A DNA stretch of 64,000 nucleotides, from positions 1-64,000 of the forward strand of contig CAZCTW010000006.1 of the NCBI GenBank assembly GCA_964501905.1, written 5' to 3'. The stretch comes from B69-G16 sp964501905. GTDB taxonomy: Archaea > Thermoproteota > Thermoprotei > Thermofilales > B69-G16. How positions within the stretch are numbered: the stretch's first letter is position 1; each line of letters starts with the position of its first letter. A program made the position numbers and the translations under genes. Shown here piece by piece: positions 33,992 through 42,429 of the stretch. The notes below the pieces were generated by a model. It was not told the origin of the DNA. It saw nothing but the letters and a program-made list of their open reading frames with translations, and did no database searches.

Positions 33992-35060
33992 TCCAGTTAT
34001 GCCCCTGGTTTACTTTAAGTTTTTCAACATTAAATCCTTCCAACTTCAGTTTTTCGAAAACTTCCATGTTCCGTTCTGCGAGATCTATTCCCAGCACGTG
34101 CTCGTATATTCCCCACTCGAGGAAGACTTTTAGAGACGGACCTGCATATTTTTCCAAGACATCAAAAATATCCTCTTCTACTCGAATGCCTAAACGCCTA
34201 AACTCTTCTTTTTTCAGAAAAACTCCTGACTGACTTATGACTAAACTGAAAATATCTGGATATAGGAGACTTGAGAAGAGAGAAGCTAGGCCTCCTAGGG
34301 AGGCTCCTAATATACAAATATCCTCGTGATCGACTCTGTAACTCGAGGTTACATGCGGTGTTACTCTGTAGGCTAAAAACTCAGTGTATTCACGATTCAT
34401 TACGTACTCTTTTTTGTCAGCGTCTACTAACACAGCTAGAATTGGCGCTATTTCTCCGCTCAATATCGCGTAATCTAGCATTTCGCGTAGCTTAACGTGA
34501 TTTAAGTAGCCTATACCTTCGTTAACTATTAATAGTGGGTATTTTCTCCTAGAATACTCATAGCCGGGCGGAGTGTATATGATTACCCGCCTTCCCTCAA
34601 AGGCATGGCTAATGTCTCTAAGGTTTCCGCGGATTCCATAGGCCTCTACGATGTCTGAACGGAGAAATTCCGGCGGTTTATACAGGGGCATTCTAAGTTC
34701 TGAGCACGCCCCGCTCTTTAAGGGGTTATACGGGTCTAAAACTCGCTTGTTGTCGACGACTAGTTTATACTCGAGCCTAGCGTTTAAAGGAAACTCCTTC
34801 ACTAAGTAGAAAACGGGGGTTATGCCTACTCTCTCCATAGGGTTTGACTTTGGATCCCATCCGTTCCAGTCTCCGATTACGCTAACCTTGGTGGCAAAGC
34901 CTACGTAGGCGAATACTACTTTGTTTTTGTAGATTATAGGCGATCCATACTTCTTTAGGTAATCGCCTAGTTTTATAGCTAAAGTTTCTTGATCGATTTT
35001 CCCCTCTTCATACTTCCTTATGTATTCGATTATTTCAGCGGCTTCCTTTCTACACGTCAT
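33936..35060 (-). CDS. Esterase of the Esterase D/enterochelin-esterase type with N-terminal CBM48-like domain
   Basis: Residues about 50-115 form an E-set/CBM48 fold (VVFAYVGFATKVSVIGDWNGWDP), followed from about 155 by an alpha/beta hydrolase domain. ICILGASLGGLAS contains the nucleophile serine and GHNWINW the catalytic histidine; the acid residue is probably in FLEWGIYEH. No signal peptide is present, so it is cytoplasmic. ATG 35060 after GGAG is preferred over ATG 35084, reducing the overlap with the upstream gene to 11 nt. The substrate is unknown. Confidence 0.8.
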   Translation of the reverse strand: MTCRKEAAEIIEYIRKYEEGKIDQETLAIKLGDYLKKYGSPIIYKNKVVFAYVGFATKVSVIGDWNGWDPKSNPMERVGITPVFYLVKEFPLNARLEYKLVVDNKRVLDPYNPLKSGACSELRMPLYKPPEFLRSDIVEAYGIRGNLRDISHAFEGRRVIIYTPPGYEYSRRKYPLLIVNEGIGYLNHVKLREMLDYAILSGEIAPILAVLVDADKKEYVMNREYTEFLAYRVTPHVTSSYRVDHEDICILGASLGGLASLFSSLLYPDIFSLVISQSGVFLKKEEFRRLGIRVEEDIFDVLEKYAGPSLKVFLEWGIYEHVLGIDLAERNMEVFEKLKLEGFNVEKLKVNQGHNWINWRDSLLPALKHFFAPK

Positions 35061-35547
35061 GCTCCTCAAACCACTTTTCGCCAAGTTTCATATACGATAT
35101 TCTAGTTTTTAATCCTACGTTCTCCTCTACAACTTTCTCTAAGTCCTTTAGACGTATATAACAACGAGTTTTCTCAAGCTTAGAAAAACTGTTAGCAATA
35201 GTGGATATTATGCTGGCTATCGCCCCAGGAAAATCAGATGGGCGACTATCCCATCTCGCGATTTCAGCTCTTATTGCAGGAAGTAATTTATCCGAGGTTT
35301 TAAATTTAGAGGCAATGAACATCACCGCGTATAGGTACGTGTCCTCTCTCTCCTTTACCGCGTGAACCCAAACTTCTACCTTAAAATTCCTATCCTCAGT
35401 GTAAAGTCCTGAGTAAACATCCATAAAGGCTTTAGATGATACAAAAAGTGGTTTACTTACTAGTCTGTATCCCTTTAACTCAAGCTTATGGGTGCACTCT
35501 AAAAGCTTGTCTAAAAGTACGCTCTTAATATCATCTTCACGATTCAT
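35050..35547 (-). CDS. Hypothetical protein upstream of the esterase
   Basis: A 165-residue soluble protein with alternating strands and helices (KVEVWVHAVKEREDTYLYAVMFIA) and a C-terminal YMKLGEKWFEEHDV. No catalytic motif or known family is recognised. It overlaps the esterase start by 11 nt, so the two are probably translated together. A weak TATA-like A+T-rich region lies upstream. Confidence 0.65.
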   Translation of the reverse strand: MNREDDIKSVLLDKLLECTHKLELKGYRLVSKPLFVSSKAFMDVYSGLYTEDRNFKVEVWVHAVKEREDTYLYAVMFIASKFKTSDKLLPAIRAEIARWDSRPSDFPGAIASIISTIANSFSKLEKTRCYIRLKDLEKVVEENVGLKTRISYMKLGEKWFEEHDV

Positions 35548-35666
35548 TTAGCAGAAAGATAAAGAAAAATAAAATTAAAATTTTGTGCATTAAAGGTATA
35601 AGTTAAAGTATATGGAAAATGAATTTCTTCGAATATTAAAGTGCCGCTAACTAGAAAACTTAGATG

Positions 35667-35783
35667 TGGTGGACCGGGCGGGATTTGAACCCGCGTCTTT
35701 GGGCCCCGTGTGTGTTGCGGGGACTCCCGCTTGCGATTCCCGCCGGCAAGGTAGCGGGCGCTCTTCCCCTGAGCTACCGGCCC
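35667..35783 (-). tRNA. tRNA-Ala(CGC) with two predicted non-canonical introns and encoded CCA
   Basis: Read leftward from 35783: acceptor strand GGGCCGG pairs with CCGGTCC, giving the G3-U70 wobble pair that identifies alanine tRNA. Also present are the D stem GCTC/GAGC, anticodon stem CCCGC/GCGGG, T arm GCGGG-TTCAAAT-CCCGC, A73 and CCA. The mature loop TTCGCAA (anticodon CGC) forms only if 16 nt (35737-35752) are removed at 32/33 (or 31/32). A further 31 nt between anticodon and T stems (35695-35725), where 5 are normal, implies a second intron of about 26 nt. TATA-like sequence lies at 35806-35818. Confidence 0.85.
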
Positions 35784-35907
35784 GTCGTAATATTAAACTC
35801 TAATTGCAATATAAATCTCTCGTTTTATTGTTTTAAATCTTTAGAATCTCTTAAAGGATACTAAGTTATTCTACTGGTACAGCGGTAATGTGGGAGCGTG
35901 ACGCTGC

Positions 35908-36987
35908 TTATAGGATTCCTATACTTATCAGTTTTTCTTTTAATCTTTTTATTCTCATGTCAACTATGTCCATGACTTGTTTGGGGCTAATAGTTCCCTC
36001 TAGTTTATCTTTAAGCTCTGTATAGATTCTCTCTCTTAGATTTTCTGGTAGGTCAAATATTTCGCTAATCATTATCATCCACATTCTAGATGTATTATCA
36101 GGGTCGTAACCTCCTCCCCCTAATCCTAGAACTCTACCTCCCGCGTATTTAGCCGCTATATCCCTGAGAAAACGCCCAAATCTCCTATAGCTTTTAGATG
36201 TAAGCCTTAAGTCGACTAGGGGGTCTCCGAGATGAGCATCTACTCCCATCTGGGCTACAATGAATTCAGGCTTGTACTTCTCTAGGAGAGGGATTACGAG
36301 TTCTTCAAGGGCTTTTTCGAAGGCGTCGTCGCCAGCGCCTGAGGGTAAGGGTATGTTAACCGAGTAGCCGTATCCCTCTTTTTCTCCAAGCTCATCCACA
36401 TCTCCTGTGCCGGGGTAAAAATAGCCATACCTATGGAAGGATATTTTGAGTATCGGCTTATCGTAGAGTATAAACTGAGTCCCGTCGCCATGATGCCCAT
36501 CTATGTCGACGATTGCAACCCGCAGTTTCTCTTTGCTGGCTAGAGCAGCGGCGAGCGCTACGTCGTTAAAAACGCAGAAGCCAGCGGCAGAATCCCTACG
36601 AGCATGATGAAAGCCTCCCTGAGAATTAAAACCTGATTTATACTGACCTTCTATTATAAGCCTTGTCAGCTTCGCGGTGCCTCCTACTACCAGAATGGCA
36701 TCTTCATAGACGCCTTTATATGCTGGAGTATCGCCGTAATCGAGATACCCCACTCCTGTCTTGCCCTTTTCTTTCACATATTCTATGAAGCTCGAGTCGT
36801 GAATTAGGAGCAAATCCTCTTCCCTCACGGGTTCGGGCTCGACCACATCCACGTAACTATTTAAACCATATTTATCGAATAATTCTTTGAACATTTTATT
36901 TCTTATTTTCCAATTCCATGTTAAACTTAGAGGAGTAAAGGCGATATCTAAGTATTTCTCAGAAAAGGTTACAGCACTTTTCGCCAT
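35908..36987 (-). CDS. Histone deacetylase/acetoin-utilisation (AcuC) family deacetylase
   Basis: A zinc-dependent deacetylase of 359 residues. The GGFHHARRDSAAGFCVFNDVA stretch contains the tandem histidines, VDIDGHHGDGTQ carries the first Asp and His zinc ligands, MGVDAHLGDP the second Asp, and GLGGGGY the C-terminal glycine loop. All catalytic residues are present. Substrates in archaea may be acetylated proteins, polyamines or acetoin; none is indicated by context. The tRNA-Ala lies downstream and a divergent nucleotidyltransferase upstream. Confidence 0.92.
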   Translation of the reverse strand: MAKSAVTFSEKYLDIAFTPLSLTWNWKIRNKMFKELFDKYGLNSYVDVVEPEPVREEDLLLIHDSSFIEYVKEKGKTGVGYLDYGDTPAYKGVYEDAILVVGGTAKLTRLIIEGQYKSGFNSQGGFHHARRDSAAGFCVFNDVALAAALASKEKLRVAIVDIDGHHGDGTQFILYDKPILKISFHRYGYFYPGTGDVDELGEKEGYGYSVNIPLPSGAGDDAFEKALEELVIPLLEKYKPEFIVAQMGVDAHLGDPLVDLRLTSKSYRRFGRFLRDIAAKYAGGRVLGLGGGGYDPDNTSRMWMIMISEIFDLPENLRERIYTELKDKLEGTISPKQVMDIVDMRIKRLKEKLISIGIL

Positions 36988-37293
36988 AACATCCCTCTGC
37001 GAAAACCGAATTTTTCGTCTTCAACCTTTTATAATACTTATCGCCCTTATATTCATTGCGACGCATATTTTCCGAAAATTTAAGTATTAAGGTAGAGCTT
37101 AAGTCAAGTCTTCTTAGTCACTTTAAGTTCTCCGTAATCCTGCTTCCCTTCGAAAGAACAACGCGCTTAAGAGTTTCTTAAAAGTGGACAACCTAGGTTT
37201 ATTTAACTCACAGGATAGGGCTTCGCTAGTACTTGAGGTAACGAGATTTTTTAATATTTGTCTAGTTCTAAATATGTGTAGCTGGTGATATAA
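36988..37293. promoter_or_regulatory. Divergent intergenic region (deacetylase / nucleotidyltransferase)
   Basis: A+T-rich, no gene found. For the rightward gene, GGTGAT at 37284-37289 lies 4 nt before the TTG at 37294 and so fixes that start, and TTTTTTAATATTTG near 37250-37260 could serve as its TATA region. For the leftward gene, TATTATAAAAGG on the minus strand near 37025-37036 is the best TATA candidate. Confidence 0.4.
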
Positions 37294-38046
37294 TTGAATG
37301 TTAAAGGAGTTATCCTCTGCGGAGGCAGGGGGACTAGGCTACGCCCCCTGACTTATTACTTCCAGAAAGTAATGATACCTGTTGGCTCTCGCCAGAAGCC
37401 CCTGCTCGAGTATATAATCAGGCTTTTAAAATTTCACGATATTAAAGACGTCATCTTCCTTGTAAACTATAAAGCTGAACAGATAATTAACTACTTTGAC
37501 AACGGATCTAGATTTGGCGTAAAAATTGAGTACATCTACGATGACCCCAAATACAAGGGCAACGCTGGGGCTTTATATAATGCTTATCTAAAAGGCTTGT
37601 TTAGAAAAGACGAAACTTTGCTAGTTTATTACGGCGATATATTGTCTAACTTGGATCTTAGCAAACTAGTTGAAACTCACTTAGATAAAAAAGCCGCAGC
37701 TACCTTAGCTCTTTCTACGAACTATGAGGTTACAGTTGGAGTGGTGGAAGTCGACGAGAAAGGACAAGTTGTTAACATAAAAGAGAAACCTCCTTTAGGC
37801 AAGCCTGTCTTTATAGGAATCCTAGTTTTGGAAGGCAGGTATGTGCCTCTGATAGGGGACTTATACGACGAGGGTAGAAAGTCCGTCGACATAATGGGCG
37901 ATTTAATACCGCTACTAGTGGCGAAAAGGGAACCGGTCTACGGCTATTTAACTGACGCTTTCTGGTATGACGTGGGCAGTACAGAGAAATACGAAAAACT
38001 GGAACCTAAACTCGTGGATAAAGAGTTAAAATTCCTACTCGAGTAG
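37294..38046 (+). CDS. Sugar-phosphate nucleotidyltransferase (NTP_transferase family)
   Basis: A 250-residue Rossmann-like nucleotidyltransferase. The N-terminal signature is VILCGGRGTRLRPLT, with an unusual Tyr-Phe-rich stretch after it. DDPKYKGNAGALYNA matches the nucleobase/sugar region, YYGDILSNLD contains the metal-binding Asp and FWYDVGSTEKYEK the C-terminal site. It activates glucose-1-P, mannose-1-P or similar sugars with NTP. TTG is the start, supported by GGTGAT 4 nt upstream. It stands next to Lhr with no obvious sugar genes adjacent. Confidence 0.86.
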   Translation: MNVKGVILCGGRGTRLRPLTYYFQKVMIPVGSRQKPLLEYIIRLLKFHDIKDVIFLVNYKAEQIINYFDNGSRFGVKIEYIYDDPKYKGNAGALYNAYLKGLFRKDETLLVYYGDILSNLDLSKLVETHLDKKAAATLALSTNYEVTVGVVEVDEKGQVVNIKEKPPLGKPVFIGILVLEGRYVPLIGDLYDEGRKSVDIMGDLIPLLVAKREPVYGYLTDAFWYDVGSTEKYEKLEPKLVDKELKFLLE

Positions 38047-38105
38047 CTATTTTAAGAGATTACTATTATAAACCTCTTGAACTTTTTCTTTAAGGCTTCG
38101 CGGAT

Positions 38106-40760
38106 ATGCGCGAAATAGCGTATGCCACTAAGAGTTACGGGAAAGAGGAAATATTGAAAATACTTAATCCATTTGTAGCTGAGTGGTTTAATGCAAAGTT
38201 CGAAAAGCTAACTCCTCCTCAAAGCTACGGAATAGTCCCAATCTACCAGGGCAAGAATGTACTGATATCCAGTCCGACTGGTACTGGAAAGACTTTAACA
38301 GCTTTTCTAAGCATTATAAGCAAACTATTCGACTTAGCACAGAAAAACAAGCTCGAGGATAAAGTTTACTGCATTTACGTGTCTCCTCTAAGGGCTTTAA
38401 ATAACGACATCTATAGGAACCTGGAAGAACCCTTAAGGGAAATTAGGGAAATAGTTGAGAACAGAGGGCTAGAACTACCGGAAATTAGGCATGTCGTCAG
38501 AACAGGAGATACCCCTCCCCATGAAAAACAGAAAATGCTGAGAAAACCTCCCCACATACTCATAACAACTCCCGAGTCTCTAGCGATAATTCTCAACGCT
38601 CCAAAATTTAAGAAAAAGCTGGTCAGCGTTGAATACGTTATAGTAGACGAAATCCACAGCCTGGCTGAAAGTAAGAGAGGCGTGCACCTGACGCTCTCTC
38701 TTGAAAGGCTCCAGGAGCTATCGGAGAAAAAGTTCTCTAGAATAGGTTTATCAGCTACGATAAACCCGCTGGAAGAAGTTGCCCAGTTCCTGGTGGGTTA
38801 TGAGAATGGGAAACCTAGGCCCTGTATCATCGTCGACACCAGGTACGTGAAGAGGAAGGATATCAAGGTGCTGTGCCCAGTCAGTGATTTAATTCACACT
38901 CCTAGCGATGTGGTAAACAGGAAAATGTACGAGCTCTTGGCAGATTTGATAAGGAAGCATAGAACTACGCTAATATTCACTAACACAAGGAGCGGCACCG
39001 AGAGAGTAGTATTCCACCTTAAACAGGTACTGCTCAGAAATAACGTAGAGGGGTTCGGCGAGGATAGCATCGCGGCTCACCACGGGTCTCTCTCGAGATA
39101 TGTAAGGCATGGCGTCGAGGAAAAACTGAAGAAGGGATTGCTTAGAGCTATAGTGAGCTCTACAAGCCTTGAGCTTGGCATAGATATAGGCTACATAGAC
39201 CTAGTTGTCCAAATAGGATCCCCAAAATCGGTTACGAGGTGTCTGCAGAGGATAGGCAGGAGCGGGCATAGGTTACACGAGGTTAGCAAGGGCAGACTCG
39301 TCTGCGTAGATAGAGACGATATAGTTGAGTGCTCGGTTATGGTTAAAGAGGCTTATCGGGGACACTTAGATAAGATCCGTATACCCAAGAACTGTTTAGA
39401 CGTTTTAGCCCAGCACATCTTAGGCATGGCTATAGAGAAGAAGTGGCGTGTTGACGAAGCGTACGAGCTCATTAAGAGATCCTACTGCTATAAAGACTTG
39501 CCTAAAAGTGATTTTCTCCGAGTTCTCCAATATTTATCCGGTAACTACTCCGTCCTAGAGCACTACAAGGTCTACGGGAAGATATGGTTCGATCCGGAGG
39601 AAGGAGTTTTCGGAAGGCGGGGTAAATATGCAAGGGTTATCTACGCGTTGAATATAGGCACCATACCTGATGAAGTAAGCGTTAAGGTATTTACGGTAAA
39701 CGGCAGGTATGTAGGTAATATAGAGGAGGAGTTCCTAGAGCGTTTAATGCCTGGAGACCGCTTCATACTGGGCGGAAAGGTATACGAGTTTGTTAAAAGC
39801 CGAGGGTTCAGCGCCTACGTAAAGCCTGCTTTTGATATGAAGCCTACCGTTCCGAGCTGGTTTAGCGAAATGCTACCGTTAAGCTTCGATTTAGGGCTTA
39901 AAATCGGCGAGTTTAGGAGAAAAATGTTTAAGTGGTTAGAGGAGGGAGTGTCGAAGGAGAAGATTACGAAATACATAAGAAAATACTGCCGCGCTGACGA
40001 GAACTCTGCCAACTCTATATATGAGTATTTCTTAGAGGAATATCTCTACCTAAAATATCTCGGGATAAACGATTATCCATCGGATAAAGTTATCCTAGTC
40101 GAGTACTATTTATCCGAGGAGGGTAGGATATACCAGGTACACCACACGCTTTACGGAAGAAGGGTAAACGACGCTTTATCCAGAGCATTGGGCTATCTAG
40201 CGAGCAAGAAGGCTAGGAGGAATATAGGAATAGCTGTACACGATAACGGCTTTGCCTTAATTTATCCACCAGGAGTAAAGCCTGAGCTTACTCTGAGGGA
40301 TTTGAAAAGCCGTGAGCTCAGAAAGGTTTTGGCTAGGGCTATTAGAAATACCGAGATGTTTAAGCGGAGGTTTAGACACGTAGCTGCCAGGGGATTGATG
40401 ATTTTGAGGAACTACAAGGGGCATGAGATAAGCGTGAATAAACAACAGTTGAACGCGAACACGCTACTGAAAGTAGTGGAGGAGTTAGAGGAGTTCCCGT
40501 TATTAAAGGAGACCTATCGAGAGATAATGGAGGACGTTATGGACGTGGAGAACGCGGAAAAGGTATTGCGGTGGATCGAGAAAGGCAAAGTTAAGGTTGT
40601 GGAAATCCCCCTCCAGACGATACCTTCACCCTTTGCCCACAATATCGTACTTGAAGGATTAAGCGATGTTGTGTTGATGGAGGATAAGAGAGCGCTTATA
40701 GAAAGATTCCACAGAGCAATTATGGGGAGAATAGCCGGGCTAATTCATGCTAGATCTTAG
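38106..40760 (+). CDS. lhr: ATP-dependent helicase Lhr (Lhr-like SF2)
   Basis: An 884-residue superfamily 2 helicase. Motif I SSPTGTGKTLTAF is near residue 55, followed by Ia SPLRALNND, II VDEIHS, III LSATINP, IV LIFTNTR, V STSLELGIDIG and VI QRIGRSGH. C-terminal to about residue 400 are winged-helix and Lhr-specific beta-barrel regions. The absence of zinc cysteines suggests an aLhr2-like type rather than aLhr1. Archaeal Lhr proteins unwind forked DNA or RNA:DNA and act in repair or RNA decay. The gene is flanked by unrelated functions; a COG1407-like phosphoesterase lies 3.4 kb downstream. Confidence 0.92.
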   Translation: MREIAYATKSYGKEEILKILNPFVAEWFNAKFEKLTPPQSYGIVPIYQGKNVLISSPTGTGKTLTAFLSIISKLFDLAQKNKLEDKVYCIYVSPLRALNNDIYRNLEEPLREIREIVENRGLELPEIRHVVRTGDTPPHEKQKMLRKPPHILITTPESLAIILNAPKFKKKLVSVEYVIVDEIHSLAESKRGVHLTLSLERLQELSEKKFSRIGLSATINPLEEVAQFLVGYENGKPRPCIIVDTRYVKRKDIKVLCPVSDLIHTPSDVVNRKMYELLADLIRKHRTTLIFTNTRSGTERVVFHLKQVLLRNNVEGFGEDSIAAHHGSLSRYVRHGVEEKLKKGLLRAIVSSTSLELGIDIGYIDLVVQIGSPKSVTRCLQRIGRSGHRLHEVSKGRLVCVDRDDIVECSVMVKEAYRGHLDKIRIPKNCLDVLAQHILGMAIEKKWRVDEAYELIKRSYCYKDLPKSDFLRVLQYLSGNYSVLEHYKVYGKIWFDPEEGVFGRRGKYARVIYALNIGTIPDEVSVKVFTVNGRYVGNIEEEFLERLMPGDRFILGGKVYEFVKSRGFSAYVKPAFDMKPTVPSWFSEMLPLSFDLGLKIGEFRRKMFKWLEEGVSKEKITKYIRKYCRADENSANSIYEYFLEEYLYLKYLGINDYPSDKVILVEYYLSEEGRIYQVHHTLYGRRVNDALSRALGYLASKKARRNIGIAVHDNGFALIYPPGVKPELTLRDLKSRELRKVLARAIRNTEMFKRRFRHVAARGLMILRNYKGHEISVNKQQLNANTLLKVVEELEEFPLLKETYREIMEDVMDVENAEKVLRWIEKGKVKVVEIPLQTIPSPFAHNIVLEGLSDVVLMEDKRALIERFHRAIMGRIAGLIHARS

Positions 40761-40898
40761 CCGGGCAATTGCCTGTTTTCCTTTAACTGCTTTATTCTAT
40801 TATCCGTTAACCTGTATTAAGACTGCAGTTGGCTAGGAGAAAAAATATATTTTCAATTAGTGCTTTTACTTTAGTTCGCTGCTACGGGGAGGTTAACC

Positions 40899-42425
40899 TT
40901 GCTTCTACCGGAGAAACAGTACGAGATAGTAGCTAAAACCGTGGAAAACGGAGGTAGGATAAACACCGATATTTTAGCCGAAAAGCTAGGAGTAAAAGCG
41001 TCTGATATTATGAGAGATTTAGCTGAGCTCCAGTCTAAAAAGCTAGTTGAAATAAAGAGAAGAACTGTTCAGAAGGCTTTTCTAACGGAGGAGGCTATCA
41101 GCTATTTAGAAAGGGGATTCCCTGAGGAAAGGCTTTTAGAAAAGCTCGCTGAGTATGGAGAGCTCGAAATAAAGGATCTACGCAGACGAGCCGGAGAATT
41201 CGGTTTAAACGAGAAAGAGGTTCAGATAGCGATTCAACACCTAATAAGGCGTGGCGTGGCCAAGGTTGAAGAGGGTAAAATAAAATTAAAAATTTCAAAA
41301 GAGGAAATCGAGAAGGTCTTCGAGAGCTTTAAAGAATCCCGAGATGCCCTCTCAGGTTTACATGGTAGCGTAGTGGAAGATTTAGAATCTATTCGCGAAT
41401 TCTCTAGAAGAGGGTTGGTAAAGCTTAAGAAATACTCTCTTATCTCCGTGGTGGCACCTGAGGAGACTATTAGGCTGTACGAGAAAGGAGAGTTAAAGCC
41501 CGCGGTTGTAGTGACGGTGGTATCCCCCGAGTTAATCACCTCGGGAAGATGGAGGGAAGTTATCTTTAAGAAGTTCGATTTAAGGGTGGAGCCTCCGACT
41601 ATTTATCCCTACAGGAAACACCCGTACATGGAGTTGCTAGACGAGATTAGGGAAATCTTAGAGGTTATGGGTTTTGAGGAAATGAAAGGACCTCATGTCG
41701 AATTGGAGTTGTGGAATTTCGATGCTTTATTCCAAGCTCAAGATCACCCTGCCAGGGAAATACATGACACATTTTTCCTCAAATACCCTAGACAGGGTAA
41801 GTTCGAGGATAAAGACTTGATGGATAAAATCGGGAAAACGCATGAGAACGGTTGGATAACTGGCTCGAAAGGGTGGAGGTATAAATGGGATCCCCAGCGA
41901 GCCCTCAGGCTTATACTTAGAACCCAGACAACTGCCGTTTCGATGAGAACCATATATAAGAGAGGGGAGGGAGAGTATAGGTGCTTTGCCCTTGATAGAG
42001 TTTTTAGGCCCGAGACTCTTGACCCTAAGCATGCCATGGAGTTTTACCAGCTGGAGGGGATTATAGTCGGCGAGAAAGTTACCTTCAGGCACTTGCTTGG
42101 ATTTTTCGAAGAATTTGCGAGAAGGTTGGGATTAGGCAAGGTGAAGATTAAACCCGGCTACTTCCCATTCACGGAGCCCAGCGTGGAGGGCTTTATAAAG
42201 CACCCGGAACTTGGGTGGATAGAAGTTTTCCCCGGAGGCATGTTTAGGCCTGAAGTTTTAAGGCCTTTAGGCGTGGAGAAGAGTAACGTGGCGGCTTGGG
42301 GAATAGGAATAGATAGGATAGCTATGACGATTTTAGGCATAGACGATATCAGAGATTTATTCTCGCCTAGCATAGAGTTTTTGAGGAGTAGGAAAATCCC
42401 GATTATAGAGGGCATGTACAGGTGA
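40899..42425 (+). CDS. pheS: Phenylalanyl-tRNA synthetase alpha subunit
   Basis: The archaeal/eukaryotic-type PheS of 508 residues. The N-terminal 150 residues contain tandem winged-helix DNA/RNA-binding units typical of this class. The class II core has LDEIREILEVMGFEEMKGPHVE (motif 1), DHPAREIHDTFF with the substrate site, the TQTTAVSMR region with motif 2 arginine and GIGIDRIAMTILGIDDIRD (motif 3). The start is TTG 40899, fixed by GGGGAGGT ending 5 nt upstream. It is followed directly by pheT. Confidence 0.95.
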   Translation: MLLPEKQYEIVAKTVENGGRINTDILAEKLGVKASDIMRDLAELQSKKLVEIKRRTVQKAFLTEEAISYLERGFPEERLLEKLAEYGELEIKDLRRRAGEFGLNEKEVQIAIQHLIRRGVAKVEEGKIKLKISKEEIEKVFESFKESRDALSGLHGSVVEDLESIREFSRRGLVKLKKYSLISVVAPEETIRLYEKGELKPAVVVTVVSPELITSGRWREVIFKKFDLRVEPPTIYPYRKHPYMELLDEIREILEVMGFEEMKGPHVELELWNFDALFQAQDHPAREIHDTFFLKYPRQGKFEDKDLMDKIGKTHENGWITGSKGWRYKWDPQRALRLILRTQTTAVSMRTIYKRGEGEYRCFALDRVFRPETLDPKHAMEFYQLEGIIVGEKVTFRHLLGFFEEFARRLGLGKVKIKPGYFPFTEPSVEGFIKHPELGWIEVFPGGMFRPEVLRPLGVEKSNVAAWGIGIDRIAMTILGIDDIRDLFSPSIEFLRSRKIPIIEGMYR

Positions 42426-42429
42426 TGGA

